From Botryococcus braunii (taxonomy: Eukaryota > Chlorophyta > Trebouxiophyceae): a stretch of 64,000 nt of DNA. The stretch lies in NCBI GenBank assembly GCA_002005505.1, contig KV908518.1:65001-129000 (forward strand). The letters are read 5' to 3'. The position numbers and the translations under genes are program-made. Below the pieces are notes generated by a model. The model had not been told where the DNA came from, ran no database searches, and saw nothing but the letters and a program-made list of their open reading frames with translations. Shown here one piece after another: positions 34,695-45,779 of this stretch. How positions within the stretch are numbered: position 1 is the stretch's first letter; each line of letters begins with the position of its first letter.

Positions 34695-35303
34695 TCCCTC
34701 CCCACTTAGTTCGTTGCCATCCTCGGCAACACTAAAAGAGGCCACCCTTCTGTAGAGGAGGAATTCTACCGAAGCCAACCCAACGGTCTAACCGTTGCAA
34801 GCACAAAGTTTGCACTCCATCTTTATCCAAAGACACAACCTTTTACAAGGTCACAGCACCCCTCAAAGGTAAGGTCCCCCGGTGCTCTGCGAACCCAGAC
34901 TTCGCCAAGGAATCAACAAATCAACATGTTGACCTTCCGTGTTCATGATAGGTTTAGGGTCCAGCCGGCCAGGCGATGTGCGCTCTTTTACGCAGTAAAG
35001 CTACGACACTGGTTTTGAGGGTCGCCACGCCCCCCGTCCACCCACATGAACTCCCCAGTTTTAGTGCAGTGTGCATGCACTCAGCCACAGGGAGGAAGCC
35101 CGCGAACAACCGTCACATCCCTCGTCCAACCAGTTGTACCCAACGCAGGGCGTCCCCCACGTCTGAGATGATCACGGACAATATGCAAAGCCGCGCCCCG
35201 CAAAGCTTTGCCTGTGGATTTAGATGTTTTCACTGTCAGAAACATCCCACGTTACAGATCAATCCTCACAGCCCCCACCCGGGACCCATCGTAGGTGACT
35301 GAT
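34695..35303 (-). other. Element E 3' untranslated region with stem-loops
   Basis: About 600 bases between the pol stop and the 3' LTR, without a reading frame. Two clean hairpins lie near the LTR: GTTGCC/GGCAAC at 34713-34730 and CAACGGT-CTA-ACCGTTG at 34781-34797. Both recur in the same order in K (63279-63295 and 63340-63356). Confidence 0.7.
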
Positions 35304-38300
35304 TCAACTGGAAGAATGGGGTTTTGACCGCGCAGCGTCCGAGGTAACGCGCCTCGCTCTGCCTGGTCGGGCCCTTGACTGTCCCCAATATGCATTGACC
35401 AATTCTTCACAGTTTTCAAGGATGACCTCAGCTGGCTCCCAAGAATTGTGTTCCTGGGCAAAACCTTTCCAGGCCACGAGGAACTCCAGCTGTGTTTGCC
35501 GCACCCTATGTTGCAAAATATGGGCAACCTCGTACTCCGGCTCACCATTTACAATGTCAGGCATTGGAGGTGGTTGCACACGTCCTCCCGCCACGTACTT
35601 CTTCAGCAAAGAACAATGGAAAGCATTGTGCCATCGGAGGTTATTGGGGAGATCCAACTGATACGTTGTTTCATTAATGATACCCGTCACAGTAAATGGC
35701 CCCATGAACCTTGGCAATAGCTTCTTTCCCAAAACAGTCTTTGGCTGAGCGTACCTCGTCGCTAGAAGCACTTTCTCCCCCACGACGAAAGTCACCAAGG
35801 TCCGGTGCGCATCCGCGTCCGCCTTGGCCCGGCTGGCAGCTGCTTCTAGGCAAAGCTTTGCCCTCTTCCACAGCTCTTGTAGCCTGCACTCAACCCCTTG
35901 TGCGCGTGGGACCTTGCTTCGGAATTCTGGGTGACCGGGAACTCGTGGGTGTCTACCATAATTCAGAAAGAATGGCGTCGATTGAATCGACTCATGGTAG
36001 GCATTGTTCACTGCGAATTCCGCCATAGAGAGATGTGTGTCCCAGTCTTTGCCATCCGGCGCAACATAGTGTCTCAACACATCTTGCATCACCCTGTTGG
36101 TCCTCTCCGTCTGCCCATCCGTTTGCGGATGATACGCAGAAGAGAAAGCTTGCTTGATACCCAACAATTTGCACAAGTCCAGAATTTGCCAGTGAACCGA
36201 GGATCTCTATCAGAAACAATTGTTTTAGGCATGCCAAACACTTTAAACACATGATCAAGGAACAGCCGAGCTGCCCCTTCCGCTGTGATAGTGTTTGTTG
36301 TCGGCACGAACTTAACCATTTTAGAGAACCTATCCAATACCACCAACACTGCATCATTGCTCTGCTGAGTACATGGGAGGGCCATCACAAAATCCATTGA
36401 AATGTGCTCCCATGGAACTTCTGCGATGGGCAAAGGTAAGAGCAGACCGTGTGGCTTACCAGACAACGGCTTGTTTCGCTGACATGAATCGCAGGATTTA
36501 ACATACCTGCAAACATCAGCATACAAGGTAGGCCAATAAAAACCACGCTGTACTAGCTTCGCGGTCTTGCGTTGCCCGAAGTGTCCTGCATACGCTCCAT
36601 CATGGCACGATGCCACAACATGGTCTCGTAACCCAGGCACATTTGGCACAAACACACTCTTAGTTTCGTCACTGGTGTCACACCAAAATACACCATCCAC
36701 TTTGTCCACCCTAGTCAGCCTGCCCATTTGCCGTACCTCGTCTAAGGTTAGTCGACTTTCACTCGCATCTTTGACGTCTTTCACTTGCATCTTTGACGTC
36801 TTTCACTTGCACAAGACGTCTTTCACTCGCATCTTTGATCTTGGCAAGCAAGTCCGACGATCCCTCCGTCCACAGCCTGGTAAAAGCATCTGGTCCTAAG
36901 CTACGTTCAACATTAGGCCTATCAGGAACACCAGAAAAAGCTGGAGATCCGTCCCCCCCCCCCAACAGGAGATCGCGATGCCGAACGCAGGGCAGCGCGA
37001 ATAGAATTAAGGACAGCAGATGGGCGACGGGACAAGGGATCTGCACAATTTGTGCGTCCTGGACGATACTCCCAAACAAAATCAAAGCGCTGCAAGAATT
37101 CCGACCACCTAGCCTGGCGAGTGGACAGGTTGCGCATGGTAGGCAAATATGTGTTTGGATTGTGATCCGTAACAACAGTGAACTTTACACCTTCAAGATA
37201 GCATCGCCAAGTTTGCAGAGCATGAACAACAGCAAGCAATTCCTGCTCACCCACAGGGTAGTTTCGTTCCGCAGGACTAAGCACCCTTGACTCGAAAGCC
37301 ACAGGGCGACCAGCCTGCATCAAAATTGCCCCCAATGCGACCCCAGACGCGTCGGCCACAACTTCAAAAGGACAAGAAAAATCTGGTATCTGGAGTACCG
37401 GTGCAGAGGTTAGAGCCATTTTCAGGTTCCTGAACGCCTCTTCTTGCACCTGGTTCCATGCCCAAACAGCCTGGTCCTTTAGTAAGTCCATTAGGGGCCG
37501 TGCAATTGAGGAGTATCCAAGGATGAACTTACGAAAATAATTCGTCAGGCCTAAAAAACAGCGCACATCGTGGACATTCAAAGGCGGTGGCCAACTGTTA
37601 ACCGCATCTACTTTGCGGGGATCAGCTCGCACGCCTTCACCACTAACCATGTGCCCTAGGAATGCAACCTCAGCCTGAAAGAATGAGCACTTCTTTAGCT
37701 TACAATACAGCTTATGCTCACGCAACAATTGTAAGACCAAGCGCAAGTGCTCTTCGTGCTCCTCTGCATTCCTACTGTAGACCAAGATATCATCCATGTA
37801 TACCAAAGCACATTTCCCTATCAATGATTTCAGCACGTCATTCATGACCTTCTGAAATGTAGCGGGCGCATTTGTGAGTCCGAAGGGCAATACCCGAAAC
37901 TGATACAAACCTTGTGGCGTGATGAATGCCGTTTTGGGGACGTCCTCGGGTGTGATCCGCACTTGATGATATCCTGACATCAAGTCTAATGAAGAAAACA
38001 CCTTGGCCCCATTTAGTTGGTCTAGAAGATCATCCACTCTTGGCAAAGGGTATTGGTTTCTCTCTGTAATTTTGTTCACTCCCCTATAATCCACCACCAT
38101 TCGCAACGTGCCTTCCTTCTTGCGGACAAAGAGGATAGGAGACGCAAAAGGAGAGCTGCTGGGCTCAATGAAACCTTTGGCAAGCAAATCCTGTAGGGTC
38201 CTAGTCACCTCCTCACGCTCAACTGGGGAGAGACGATACATTCCACGAACAGGGGGCACTGGATTATTGCCGGTGGGAATTGCGTGCGCAACACTCCTCT

Positions 38301-39335
38301 CAGGAGGGAGAGAGTTTGGCAACTCATCAGGGAAGCAATCACAGAATTCTGTTACAATGGCTTTCACGCGAGGGTTCTCAATCCCCCCCGAGTTTAGCCC
38401 CATTTTCACATCCCCGCCATTCTCAGAAGAATCCACCGCTGAGAGTTCTTCCTGGGACACTACTACCGCAAAGCCTGTACCTCCGTCCTTGAGAATGCGT
38501 CTAGCCTGTACAGCAGTGATTGTTTCGCACCCTGGCGTGGGCGCTTCATCCATTGCCACTCTGACACGCATGTTCCCTACCGTGAAGTGTGCAATTCGTG
38601 TACGCCAGGACAAATCTGCATCTGTCAAAGCTAAAAATGTGTCTCCGAGAATAATCTCATGCGAGCTCAAATTAGCCACCAGACAGGGAACAGAAACATC
38701 ATGTCCATGTACTCGCAAAGGCACATTACAAAAAGCAGTTGTTTCTTCTTCCGTCCCATCAGGCATTACTATCCCTCGTGGAGCCATGTCGACTTCTCGC
38801 AGCCCAAATTTCTTTACAGCCGCACGTGAGATGAAACATGAAGTTGCACCACTGTCGAGGAGACATCTCACGCGGCCTGTCCGTCCTTGGATCCCTGCGA
38901 GCATCACAAAGGTCAGTTTCCCGACCTTTGGAGGCTCGTCTGACCCAGATGCACGGAAAGCCAACGCAGCCATAGAGCATGTAAACAACAACTCACGGGA
39001 ACCGTGTTGCATTGTAGATAATGTGCGCTTCACCCCAGACAAACGACTGCGAGGCACCGAGCACTCATGCACAGGAATGGAGGGAGCTACCTTCTTTGGG
39101 CAGTTCTTGGCGATATGACCAATCTGACCACATTTATAGCAGCGTGGGCCCTTAGGCCTTGGCTCGTCAGGTTTATCGCTGGATGGCGCAGCCTTGCCCT
39201 TCCCTTTATGCACTCCTGCATTTTTAGGACCCAGGTCGGCCTGCTTCGCCTTATGCGAACTGTCCTGCTCACGGTCTGGCAATGCACATAGGGCGTCACT
39301 ATACGATTGCACAGGAGCCTGTGTGCCCGCAAACT
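35304..39335 (-). pseudogene. Element E gag C-terminus and pol with chromodomain, broken
   Basis: The long frame from 39312 to 36922 carries the knuckle CYKCGQIGHIAKNC, protease DSGAT (residue 153 of this frame), reverse transcriptase with YMDD (residues 505-508) and RNase H (VVADASGVALGAIL, ADPLSRRPS). It ends at a run of 11 C (36953-36963). Integrase continues in another frame from 36790: zinc-binding part, D (SMDFVM), D (SDRDPRF), a frameshift near 36180, then E (ERTNRV) and a GPF-type module. The end has a chromodomain signature (EFLVAWKGF, EHNSWEP), typical of chromoviruses, where it guides integration to marked chromatin. A 22-bp tandem repeat (about 36770-36835) lies between RNase H and integrase. 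Confidence 0.9.
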
Positions 39336-39974
39336 TTAAGCGTAACTGGTTAGCAATTGCGTTGGGTAGCCCACGGATAATCTGTGCACGTCGTCGGCGA
39401 CTGAGCGCACTGGCCCCAGCCTCGCCAAAAGTGTCTGAAAACGACTAACATATGCTGTTATACTCCCTGAGGAGTCAAGGGTAAGGGCATCGAACTTGGG
39501 AAGTATGAATTCCGGAGACTCCAGCCGTCCAAAATGGGCGTGCATGAAGGCTTCCAGCGTTTCCCACGACAACAACACCCCCACCTCCAGCGTATTCACA
39601 AAGGACAACCACAAAGTAAGCGCAGGCCCCACAAAGCTTGCCACCGCACGTCGAACATGCGCATCCTGTTGGATATCTGTCAACGGAACCGGAAACTTCG
39701 CTCTGGCTTGCGCAATCCATTCTCGTGGAGCCAACTGTGATTCATAGCCTTGAAATTCAACAATTTTGGACACTGCAGGCATATAGGCTTTAGACGACTC
39801 ACCTTGCGCACGTTGCGCTCGCACCTCCTCCGTCAGATTGTTGGCTGCCTCAACCTGCTGCTGTACCACATTTACCAAAGCTTGAACAGCATTTACAAGG
39901 GTCCGTTCTTCCACAATCGCATTCTGCACCTCACGCACAGGACTGCCGTCCGCCATCGGCACATCGTCCGACAT
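39336..39974 (-). pseudogene. Element E gag N-terminal part
   Basis: Starts MSDDVPMADGS at 39974. A coiled-coil-like stretch (VNAVQALVNVVQQQVEAANNL) precedes the capsid-type region (LAPREWIAQARAKF, LTLWLSFVNTL, FMHAHFGRL). The frame runs to 39336, but homology leaves it near 39380-39420, where the reading moves to the frame that continues into the knuckle and pol. That break falls inside capsid sequence, so it is a lesion and not a programmed shift. Confidence 0.85.
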
Positions 39975-40030
39975 GATCGTTATGCGCAGCGGAATAAAAT
40001 AGCAAAGCTCAACGACAGGCAAGAAATCCA

Positions 40031-40043
40031 CTCGCCGATACCA
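40031..40043 (-). other. Primer-binding site of E
   Basis: On the element strand TGGTATCGGCGAG, two bases after the 5' LTR. It is the same site as in D and G, and pairs with a tRNA 3' CCA end. Confidence 0.78.
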
Positions 40044-40045
40044 GA

Positions 40046-40374
40046 TGTTGTGAATTAAACTCCGAACAGAGGTTCAGTAATTCGAAATTGGATATTGTGG
40101 ACTCGACGGCGAGGCCGTCCCAGGGCACCCATCGGCTCTGCCAGCCTTTCGGGATCCTTTGGGATCCCTTAGGCTGGTCTCACAGCTCATCCTGAATTAT
40201 AGGACATGCTGTCCACCTCAACCGCCACCTGGCAGGGGTGTCCAAGGTTCCGCCACTTGCAGCAGAGCCGCACCGTGGCACCTCCTTTGTGCCGGTGGTA
40301 CCTTACCGGCTGATCAGATACCGCAGTACCCTTTCGGGGTACTGCCTGATCAGATCGGTACCCACCGCACAACA
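40046..40374 (-). repeat. Element E 5' LTR
   Basis: 329 bp, matching 34366-34694 with a few substitutions (for example AAATTGG against AAACTGG). It is followed by the duplication AAGTA at 40375-40379. Confidence 0.92.
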
Positions 40375-40379
40375 AAGTA

Positions 40380-40850
40380 CCTTCCTATACTCAATCAAGA
40401 CTCCGTCCCTTAGCTGTTTGGGAGACTTGATTGTACACTAAGATGGTTCACTTACAAACAAGCAATCAAACATGAACACATTACCAATACACACCCTGCG
40501 TCACCGCACCTGTAAGCAAGCAGACAGGTCGTAAGTTCGTGCCTCTCCAGCTACAGTCCTTGACGACTGTCTGCTCTTTAGACACATGCAACTGCATGAA
40601 CAAGACTGGCATCCTTATGTGCCCAGTATCTTTCCAAACCAGTTGCTCGACTATGCGGTGATCGCAGCTTTAATAGTCCTTTCACACTAACGCGTAATCT
40701 AAATCAGATTGTACCTTATGTTCGAAATAGACCTCATCCGAACGTGTCTTGAGGTACCTTATGTGGATAGTGGACCCGTATCCTAATAGTGTACATTTGA
40801 AGATCACCTAAAGCACAAGGCATTCTATAATGTATGTTCACAACTCAACA
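40380..40850 (-). repeat. Element B 5' LTR, distal part
   Basis: Remaining part of B's 5' LTR with the first 136-bp unit (40509-40644). It ends CAACTCAACA at 40850, followed by GCCAC, the duplication made when B entered A. The stretch 40645-40850 matches the 3' LTR at 23105-23311 with very few changes. Confidence 0.9.
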
Positions 40851-40855
40851 GCCAC

Positions 40856-43065
40856 ACTGCTGTCTCAGGACCTGCCAGAATTGCTTGTGAGAGCAGTACC
40901 GGGACTGCATCCCAGTACATATGTAAGAGGCAAGATGTGGAGGTGAATCAGCTGCACAAACAATGAGAGGATTTGCCTAACTACCAGTGCAGACTGAGAG
41001 GTACCTGTGCATGGGAAGAAGATGTGAGAGTAGAGAGGTCACTTCCTATTGTGACTACGTGGGGGAGGCCTGGACACTCAGGTCAAGAGAGTGAGGGGAA
41101 GTCTGGTACCAGCCAAAACTCCCAGATCCTTGCATGTGAGGGCCCTTTGAAGCCTGAGCTTCAGAAGGAATGTAAGGGTGTGAATGAGGAGGTGAACCGG
41201 AAGCCAAAACATTGTATGAATTCTCCTGATTATAGTAGCTTCCCGGGAGGTACCTGTGCTTGGGAGGATGATGTGAGCGTGCGGAGCACCAAACTGAGTG
41301 GCACAAATTGTGAGTCCAGGCGAGAGAAAGCAATGAGAGAGAATTCTGAGCTCAACGAGAGAGTGGCTAGCTGCAGTGCGGCAAGTGTCAGCGGAAGAGT
41401 AGTGGGTTCAGATGTTGCTGATAGCAAGGCTCCTAAGAGCTCAGTTGAAGAGGGGAAGCACACTGGTGTAAGGTTTTGTAAAATCCATGTTCCGTCTAAT
41501 CTAAAAGAGGCTCAGATGTCCCCTCAATGGGAGTATTGGAAAGCTGCCATGCAAGAAGAGCAAAATTCTCTAGATGCTCATGAGGTTATGGAATATGTCC
41601 CAAGGCCTCATGGGTACAAGGTAATCCCTGTGCATTGGATTTTCTCAGCCAAGACTGAGGCACATGGTAATGTGTTAAAGTTCAAGGCAAGGTTGGTTGC
41701 CCAAGGGTGTAGGCAAATTCCCGGGATAGATGTCACAGAGGTTTTTGCTCCAACCAGCAGCTATGGTGCTAGAAGGGCTCTGCTGGCTTTTGCTGCACAA
41801 GAGGGTTATGAGATACACCAGGTGGATGTAAAAACAGCTTTCCTCAATGGAGAGTTGGAAGAAGAGGTATATGTGACTCAACCACCTGGGTTTGAAAACG
41901 GTGACAGCAACACCGTGTGCCTACTGAAGAAGGCATTGTATGGGCTGAAACAGGCCCCACGTGCTTGGCACAAAACCCTAAATGACAAGCTAGAGGTCAT
42001 GGGGTATGAGGTTTGTAAGAGTGATGCTGGTGTCTATGTGAGATGCACCGAGGATGGAGGAAAATCATATGTTCTTATCTATGTAGATGATCTCCTAATA
42101 GTATCCAAGGGAATCTCAGAGATTGACAGGGTGAAAGGACTTCTCAAGAAAGAATTCACTATCCATGATTTGGGAGAAGTGAAGGACTTCTTGGGATGTC
42201 AAGTCATGAGAGATAGAGAGAAAGGATTGATTTCTCTGAGCTGCATCCCCAAGATAGATGCACTGGTGGAGAAATTTGGCTTAGATCTGGAGTCAGTTGG
42301 GCCTGACACCCCAATGACAAAAGATTTTGTGATGTCACAGCGTCCTGCTCCTAAGGACGGGAGTGATAGTATTGGTGCTGGAAGTCTACTTCCACCTGGT
42401 CACCGATACTGTGAGCTAGTAGGTTCACTGCTCTACATAGCTAACACCACCCGCACTGATATAGCACAGGCAGTAGGAGTGTTATCTAGATATCGTATGT
42501 CTCACACAACAGCTCACTGGAATGAAGCCATTCGTGTGCTGAAATATCTCAAAGGAACCCGAGACCTGGTTCTGATCCTTGGTGGAAAGGAAACAGAGTT
42601 GGAGGGGTTTGTAGATGCTGATTACGGTGGTGATCAGGACCATCGGTTCTCCACTACTGGGTTTGTCTTAACAGTCTTTGGAGGGGCTGTAGTGTGGGGA
42701 AGCAAGAAGCAGTCCGCTATGGCTACTTCCACAGTGGAGGCTGAATTCATGGCTGCAAGCTCAGTGGTGAAGGAAGCCAATTGGTTGCGTGGATTTCTGG
42801 AGGAGTTAGAGTCAGCCCCTGGACTGTTAAAATTCATTGCGATAACCAGGGCTGCATCAATCACCTTAGAAATCTAGTGTACTCCAAACACACAAAGCAC
42901 ATTGCAATCAGCTGTCACTTTGCTCGTGAAGCTATTGCAAAGGGGCAGGTTGACTTCAAATATGTCCAATCTGCTAGGAATGTTGCTGATATTTTCACCA
43001 AACCACTTGTAAGATTGGTATTCCAGAGTCATCATAACTCTCTGGGTCTTGCCAAGTTTCTGTGA
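40856..43065 (+). pseudogene. Element A reverse transcriptase and RNase H, broken
   Basis: Continues the A polyprotein in the same frame as 2491. An in-frame TGA lies at 40964-40966, then the frame is open to 42877. It shows reverse transcriptase motifs [55 protein letters not shown] and YVDDLLIV (from 42080), then RNase H (VDADYGGD, WGSKKQS, STVEAEFMA). A frameshift near 42805-42812 moves the last part (CDNQGCINHLRN, ADIFTKPL) to another frame, ending at 43063-43065. Damage is limited to these two lesions plus the gag shift, so A is not very old. Confidence 0.9.
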
Positions 43066-43083
43066 GGAAAAGGCAAGGGGAAG
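43066..43083 (+). other. Polypurine tract of A
   Basis: GGAAAAGGCAAGGGGAAG follows the pol stop and touches the 3' LTR. AAGGGGAAG in this position is shared by A, B, C, F and I, and would prime plus-strand synthesis. Confidence 0.85.
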
Positions 43084-43774
43084 TGTTGAGTTATATTAAT
43101 ATTTGGTGCCTTTCCCTCATTGGAGTAATAGTGGCAAATCCGCCAGAGACAATAACACAAGACAAATAGGGCAGAAACGTGACTCAGCACTAGGTTGCGT
43201 ACATTTGAATGTGGATAGCAATAACGCAAGTTACACACACGTTTGTTGCAAGAAGGTAGTGGTGGCTGCGCAGCAAGGCAAGGCACTTGATTGGGACTAT
43301 CACAACACTTCGGGTGCTTCTCTCACGTTGCCAATCAGTCCTGGATTGTCCGTGTCTCCTTCTCTACTTCTCTTCGCACAGTAGAGCCGACACTGGTCTA
43401 ACACCCTCCGTGCTGCCACCACACAGGTAACGAGTTTGTTGATAGTATGGCTTGTTTGAGGCTCTGGACACCTTTGGTTTAGCATGGTAGGTGTTTGTGC
43501 TTGACTTTCTACTCATCGGACACGAAGACTGCCGGTAGCTGAGTGATAATAGGCTAGGGTAGTTTGAATTCCGTTGTTACGAGAGTGCAAGAGAGCATAT
43601 TGTAAGACTTGATTGGGACTATCACAGCACTTCGGGTGCTTCTCTCACGTTGCCAATCAGTCCTGGATTGTCCGTGTCTCCTTCTCTACTTCTCTTCGCA
43701 CAGTAGAGCCGACACTGGTCTAACACCCTCCGTGCTGCCACCACACAGGAATACGCCAAGCCCATAACCTAACA
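43084..43774 (+). repeat. Element A 3' LTR
   Basis: 691 bp, TGTTGAG...CCTAACA. Internal units of 143 bp at 43285-43427 and 43607-43749 differ at about one base. The first is followed by GTAACG (CAG|GTAACG), the second by GAATAC. The last bases, GCCCATAACCTAACA, contain a copy of the tRNA-Met anticodon-loop sequence. Confidence 0.88.
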
Positions 43775-43779
43775 CATAT

Positions 43780-43871
43780 ATGTCTCTATGGGACAGTTCA
43801 CTCTTCTCACCATTGCCTAGAGGGAATAAGTTGCTGTCACCAATGTTCCCAATTGTTCACAATATTCAACA
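43780..43871 (-). repeat. Element I 3' LTR, remnant
   Basis: About 92 bases ending CAATATTCAACA, directly before the polypurine tract complement CTTCCCCTTGAC of element I. It is probably the part of I's LTR left to the right of the A insertion. Bases 43775-43779 (CATAT) would be A's target duplication, whose partner is outside the window. Confidence 0.7.
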
Positions 43872-43897
43872 CTTCCCCTTGACAGCACCTTTTTCAC

Positions 43898-45660
43898 CTA
43901 ACACATTGTCACCAGTCCAAAGGCACGCCTATGTAGCTGAAACACAGGGTGTGCCAGAGGTTTGGTCAGCATGTCTGCCTTGTTCTTGGCAGACTCCACA
44001 TAACAGAGAGAGACCTGGCCCATTGCAATGGCCTCCCGAGCAAAATGGAAGCACACTGCAATGTGCTTAGTATACTTGATGTACAGTGGATTTTTCAGAT
44101 TTGCGATGCAGCCCTGATTATCACAGTACAGATTCACTGACCAAGGAGGAGTGCAAATTTCCTCCAAGAATCCACGCAGCCAGTTGAGTTCTTTGATGGC
44201 TAGACTGGTAGCCATCAACTCAGCCTCAACATTGGAGGTAGCAACAGAGTGTTGCTTCTTGCTCCCCCATACAACAGCACTACCAAACACTGATAGCACA
44301 AACCCAGACGTTGAGCGTCTGCTGTCAATATCACCAGCATAATTCGCATCAACATATCCCTCCAGCACATGACCCTTTCCTCCTCACACCAGCACACACT
44401 CTCGAGTAGACTGAAGATATCGCAATACCCTTAAGCCCTCAATCATGTGGGCTGTGGTTGGGGCATTCCTGTACCGAGACAAGACCCCCACAGCCTGAGC
44501 AATATCTGGTCTCGTTGTATGAGCAATGTACAACAGAGACCCGACAAGCTCACAATAGCGATGCCCAGGTGGCACAGGAGTCCCAAAGCCAAAACTGGTA
44601 TCTCCCACTGTAACCTATGGTAGTGCAGACACCACAAAGTCTTTACTCATAGGAGTATCGACTGATCGTGACTCTGCACTCACACCAAACTTCTCACACA
44701 GTGCGTCTATCTTTGGGACGCAGCTAAGGGAGAGGCACAGATTCTCTCTATCTCTCTGAATCTGGCAGCCCAAGAAATCCTTGACTTCACCAAGGTCATG
44801 GATTTTGAAGCTTGCCAGCAGCTCTCTCTTCACCCACACTACCTCTTCCGCTCCCATAGCCACTATCAATAAATCATCCACATACACTAACATGTAGGAC
44901 AACTCACCATCCTCATGTCTCTTGATGTAGACACCTGCATCGCTCTTGCTCACCTCAAAGCCCATACTCAGCAGCTTCTCATTAAGGACCTTGTGCCAGG
45001 CCCTTGGAGCCTGCTTCAGGCCATAAAGGGCCCTGTGCAGTCTGCATACAATGTTTGGGTCCCCATTATCGAACCCAGGAGGCTGTGTAACGTACACTTC
45101 CTCCTCCAATTCACCATTCAAAAAGGCGGTCTTAATGTCCACCTGGTGAATTTCAATGTTCCTTGCTGCAGCACTTGCGAGCAAAGTCCTCCTGGACCCA
45201 TACCTACTAGTAGGAGCAAATACCTCATCTACATCTACAACTGGAATTTGCCGACAGCCCTGAGCCACTAGCCTAGCCTTAAATCTCAGGACATTTCCAT
45301 GCGCATCAGTCTTCACTGAGAAGATCCAATGCACAGGAATCACTTTGTGCCCCCTGGGTCTCTCTACATACTCCATCACTTCTTGCGCATCTAGGGAGTC
45401 TTGCTCCTCTTGCATTGCCTGGCGCCAGAACTCCCGTTGTGGAGATCTCTGCGCCTCCCTGAGATTCTCAGGGACAGGGACCTTAGACCACCTCACCCCA
45501 GGTATCTGACCCTTTCCAAGATTCAGATTGAAGTCATGCACCAGATGACTATTCTCCCTTGGCTCACACGCGGATGACTCCACTACTCTTTCGCTCGAGG
45601 CTACTGCATTACACACCTCTCTGACTTGCTCCCACTCTGCAGGTGCCTGCAACTTCCTTT
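43898..45660 (-). pseudogene. Element I reverse transcriptase and RNase H, 5'-truncated
   Basis: Copia pol on the - strand. It begins in the linker near 45660, with no gag, protease or integrase left. Motifs are [47 protein letters not shown] (near 44890), VDANYAGD, WGSKKQH and CDNQGCIANLKN. One frame runs throughout with only two nonsense codons, TAG near 44615 and TGA near 44384. The protein is distinct from A, B, C and F. The truncation point adjoins an A+T-rich stretch. It is the oldest layer of the left nest by position. Confidence 0.88.
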
Positions 45661-45779
45661 CCTCTCAATATATATACCGTACCGTCGCTAATTATTGTTC
45701 ATTATAATTTATTTGAACATCCAAAAAGGCCAGATATTAATTTAATATATTAATAATGAGAAAATTTAATGAGGGTGAA
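45661..45779. other. A+T-rich spacer between I and G
   Basis: About 119 bases (TATATATA, TAATTTAATATATTAATAATG) with a composition unlike either neighbour. It holds no gene. It is the only stretch in the window that may be non-retroelement DNA, although it could be the end of another, unrecognised element. Confidence 0.5.

Larger units (their letters stand above)
34366..40374 (-). mobile_element. Chromodomain Gypsy element E, inserted in the 5' LTR of B
   Basis: Ty3/Gypsy element on the - strand with 329-bp LTRs at both ends (only about four differences by eye) and the duplication AAGTA (34361-34365 and 40375-40379). Coding order is gag, knuckle, protease, reverse transcriptase, RNase H, integrase, chromodomain. 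Four or more frameshifts break it, two of them at or near homopolymers or short repeats. Its relative K starts at 62924. Confidence 0.92.
2492..40850 (-). mobile_element. Copia element B, inserted in A and itself split by C, D and E
   Basis: A Copia element on the - strand. Its outer ends are TG at 2492 and CA at 40850, flanked by the duplication GCCAC. B's own pieces are 2492-2604, 23056-26274, 31445-34365 and 40380-40850. In transcription order these are the 5' LTR (40850 down to 34136), half-tRNA type primer site, leader, gag, protease, integrase, reverse transcriptase, RNase H, polypurine tract and 3' LTR (23311 down to 2492). The 5' LTR contains a duplicated 136-bp unit, while the 3' LTR has a single unit. 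Stops and frameshifts in gag and pol, on top of the three insertions, make it inactive. Confidence 0.92.
1..43774 (+). mobile_element. Copia element A (outermost host of the left nest), 5' end outside the window
   Basis: A Ty1/Copia retrotransposon read on the + strand. Its own sequence is only 1-2491 and 40856-43774; everything between belongs to element B and its passengers. The left part carries gag C-terminus, protease and integrase; the right part carries reverse transcriptase, RNase H, a polypurine tract and the 3' LTR. The join is supported by a 5-bp duplication GCCAC (2487-2491 and 40851-40855) and by the reading frame: codon frame 2 at 2489-2491 continues in the same frame from 40856. 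The 3' LTR ends inside what looks like the LTR of element I, so A probably inserted there. Its 5' LTR is outside the window. Confidence 0.9.

Noticed and set aside
36770..36840. CRISPR-like repeats
   Set aside because: Units are head-to-tail without unique spacers and lie within a Gypsy pol.
38108..39118. 336-codon open frame on the + strand
   Set aside because: It lies opposite the clear protease and reverse transcriptase frame of E and has no recognisable domain. It is an antisense shadow.
43775..43871. Host DNA between A and I
   Set aside because: It ends in CAACA directly before a Copia polypurine tract, so it reads as the rest of I's LTR.
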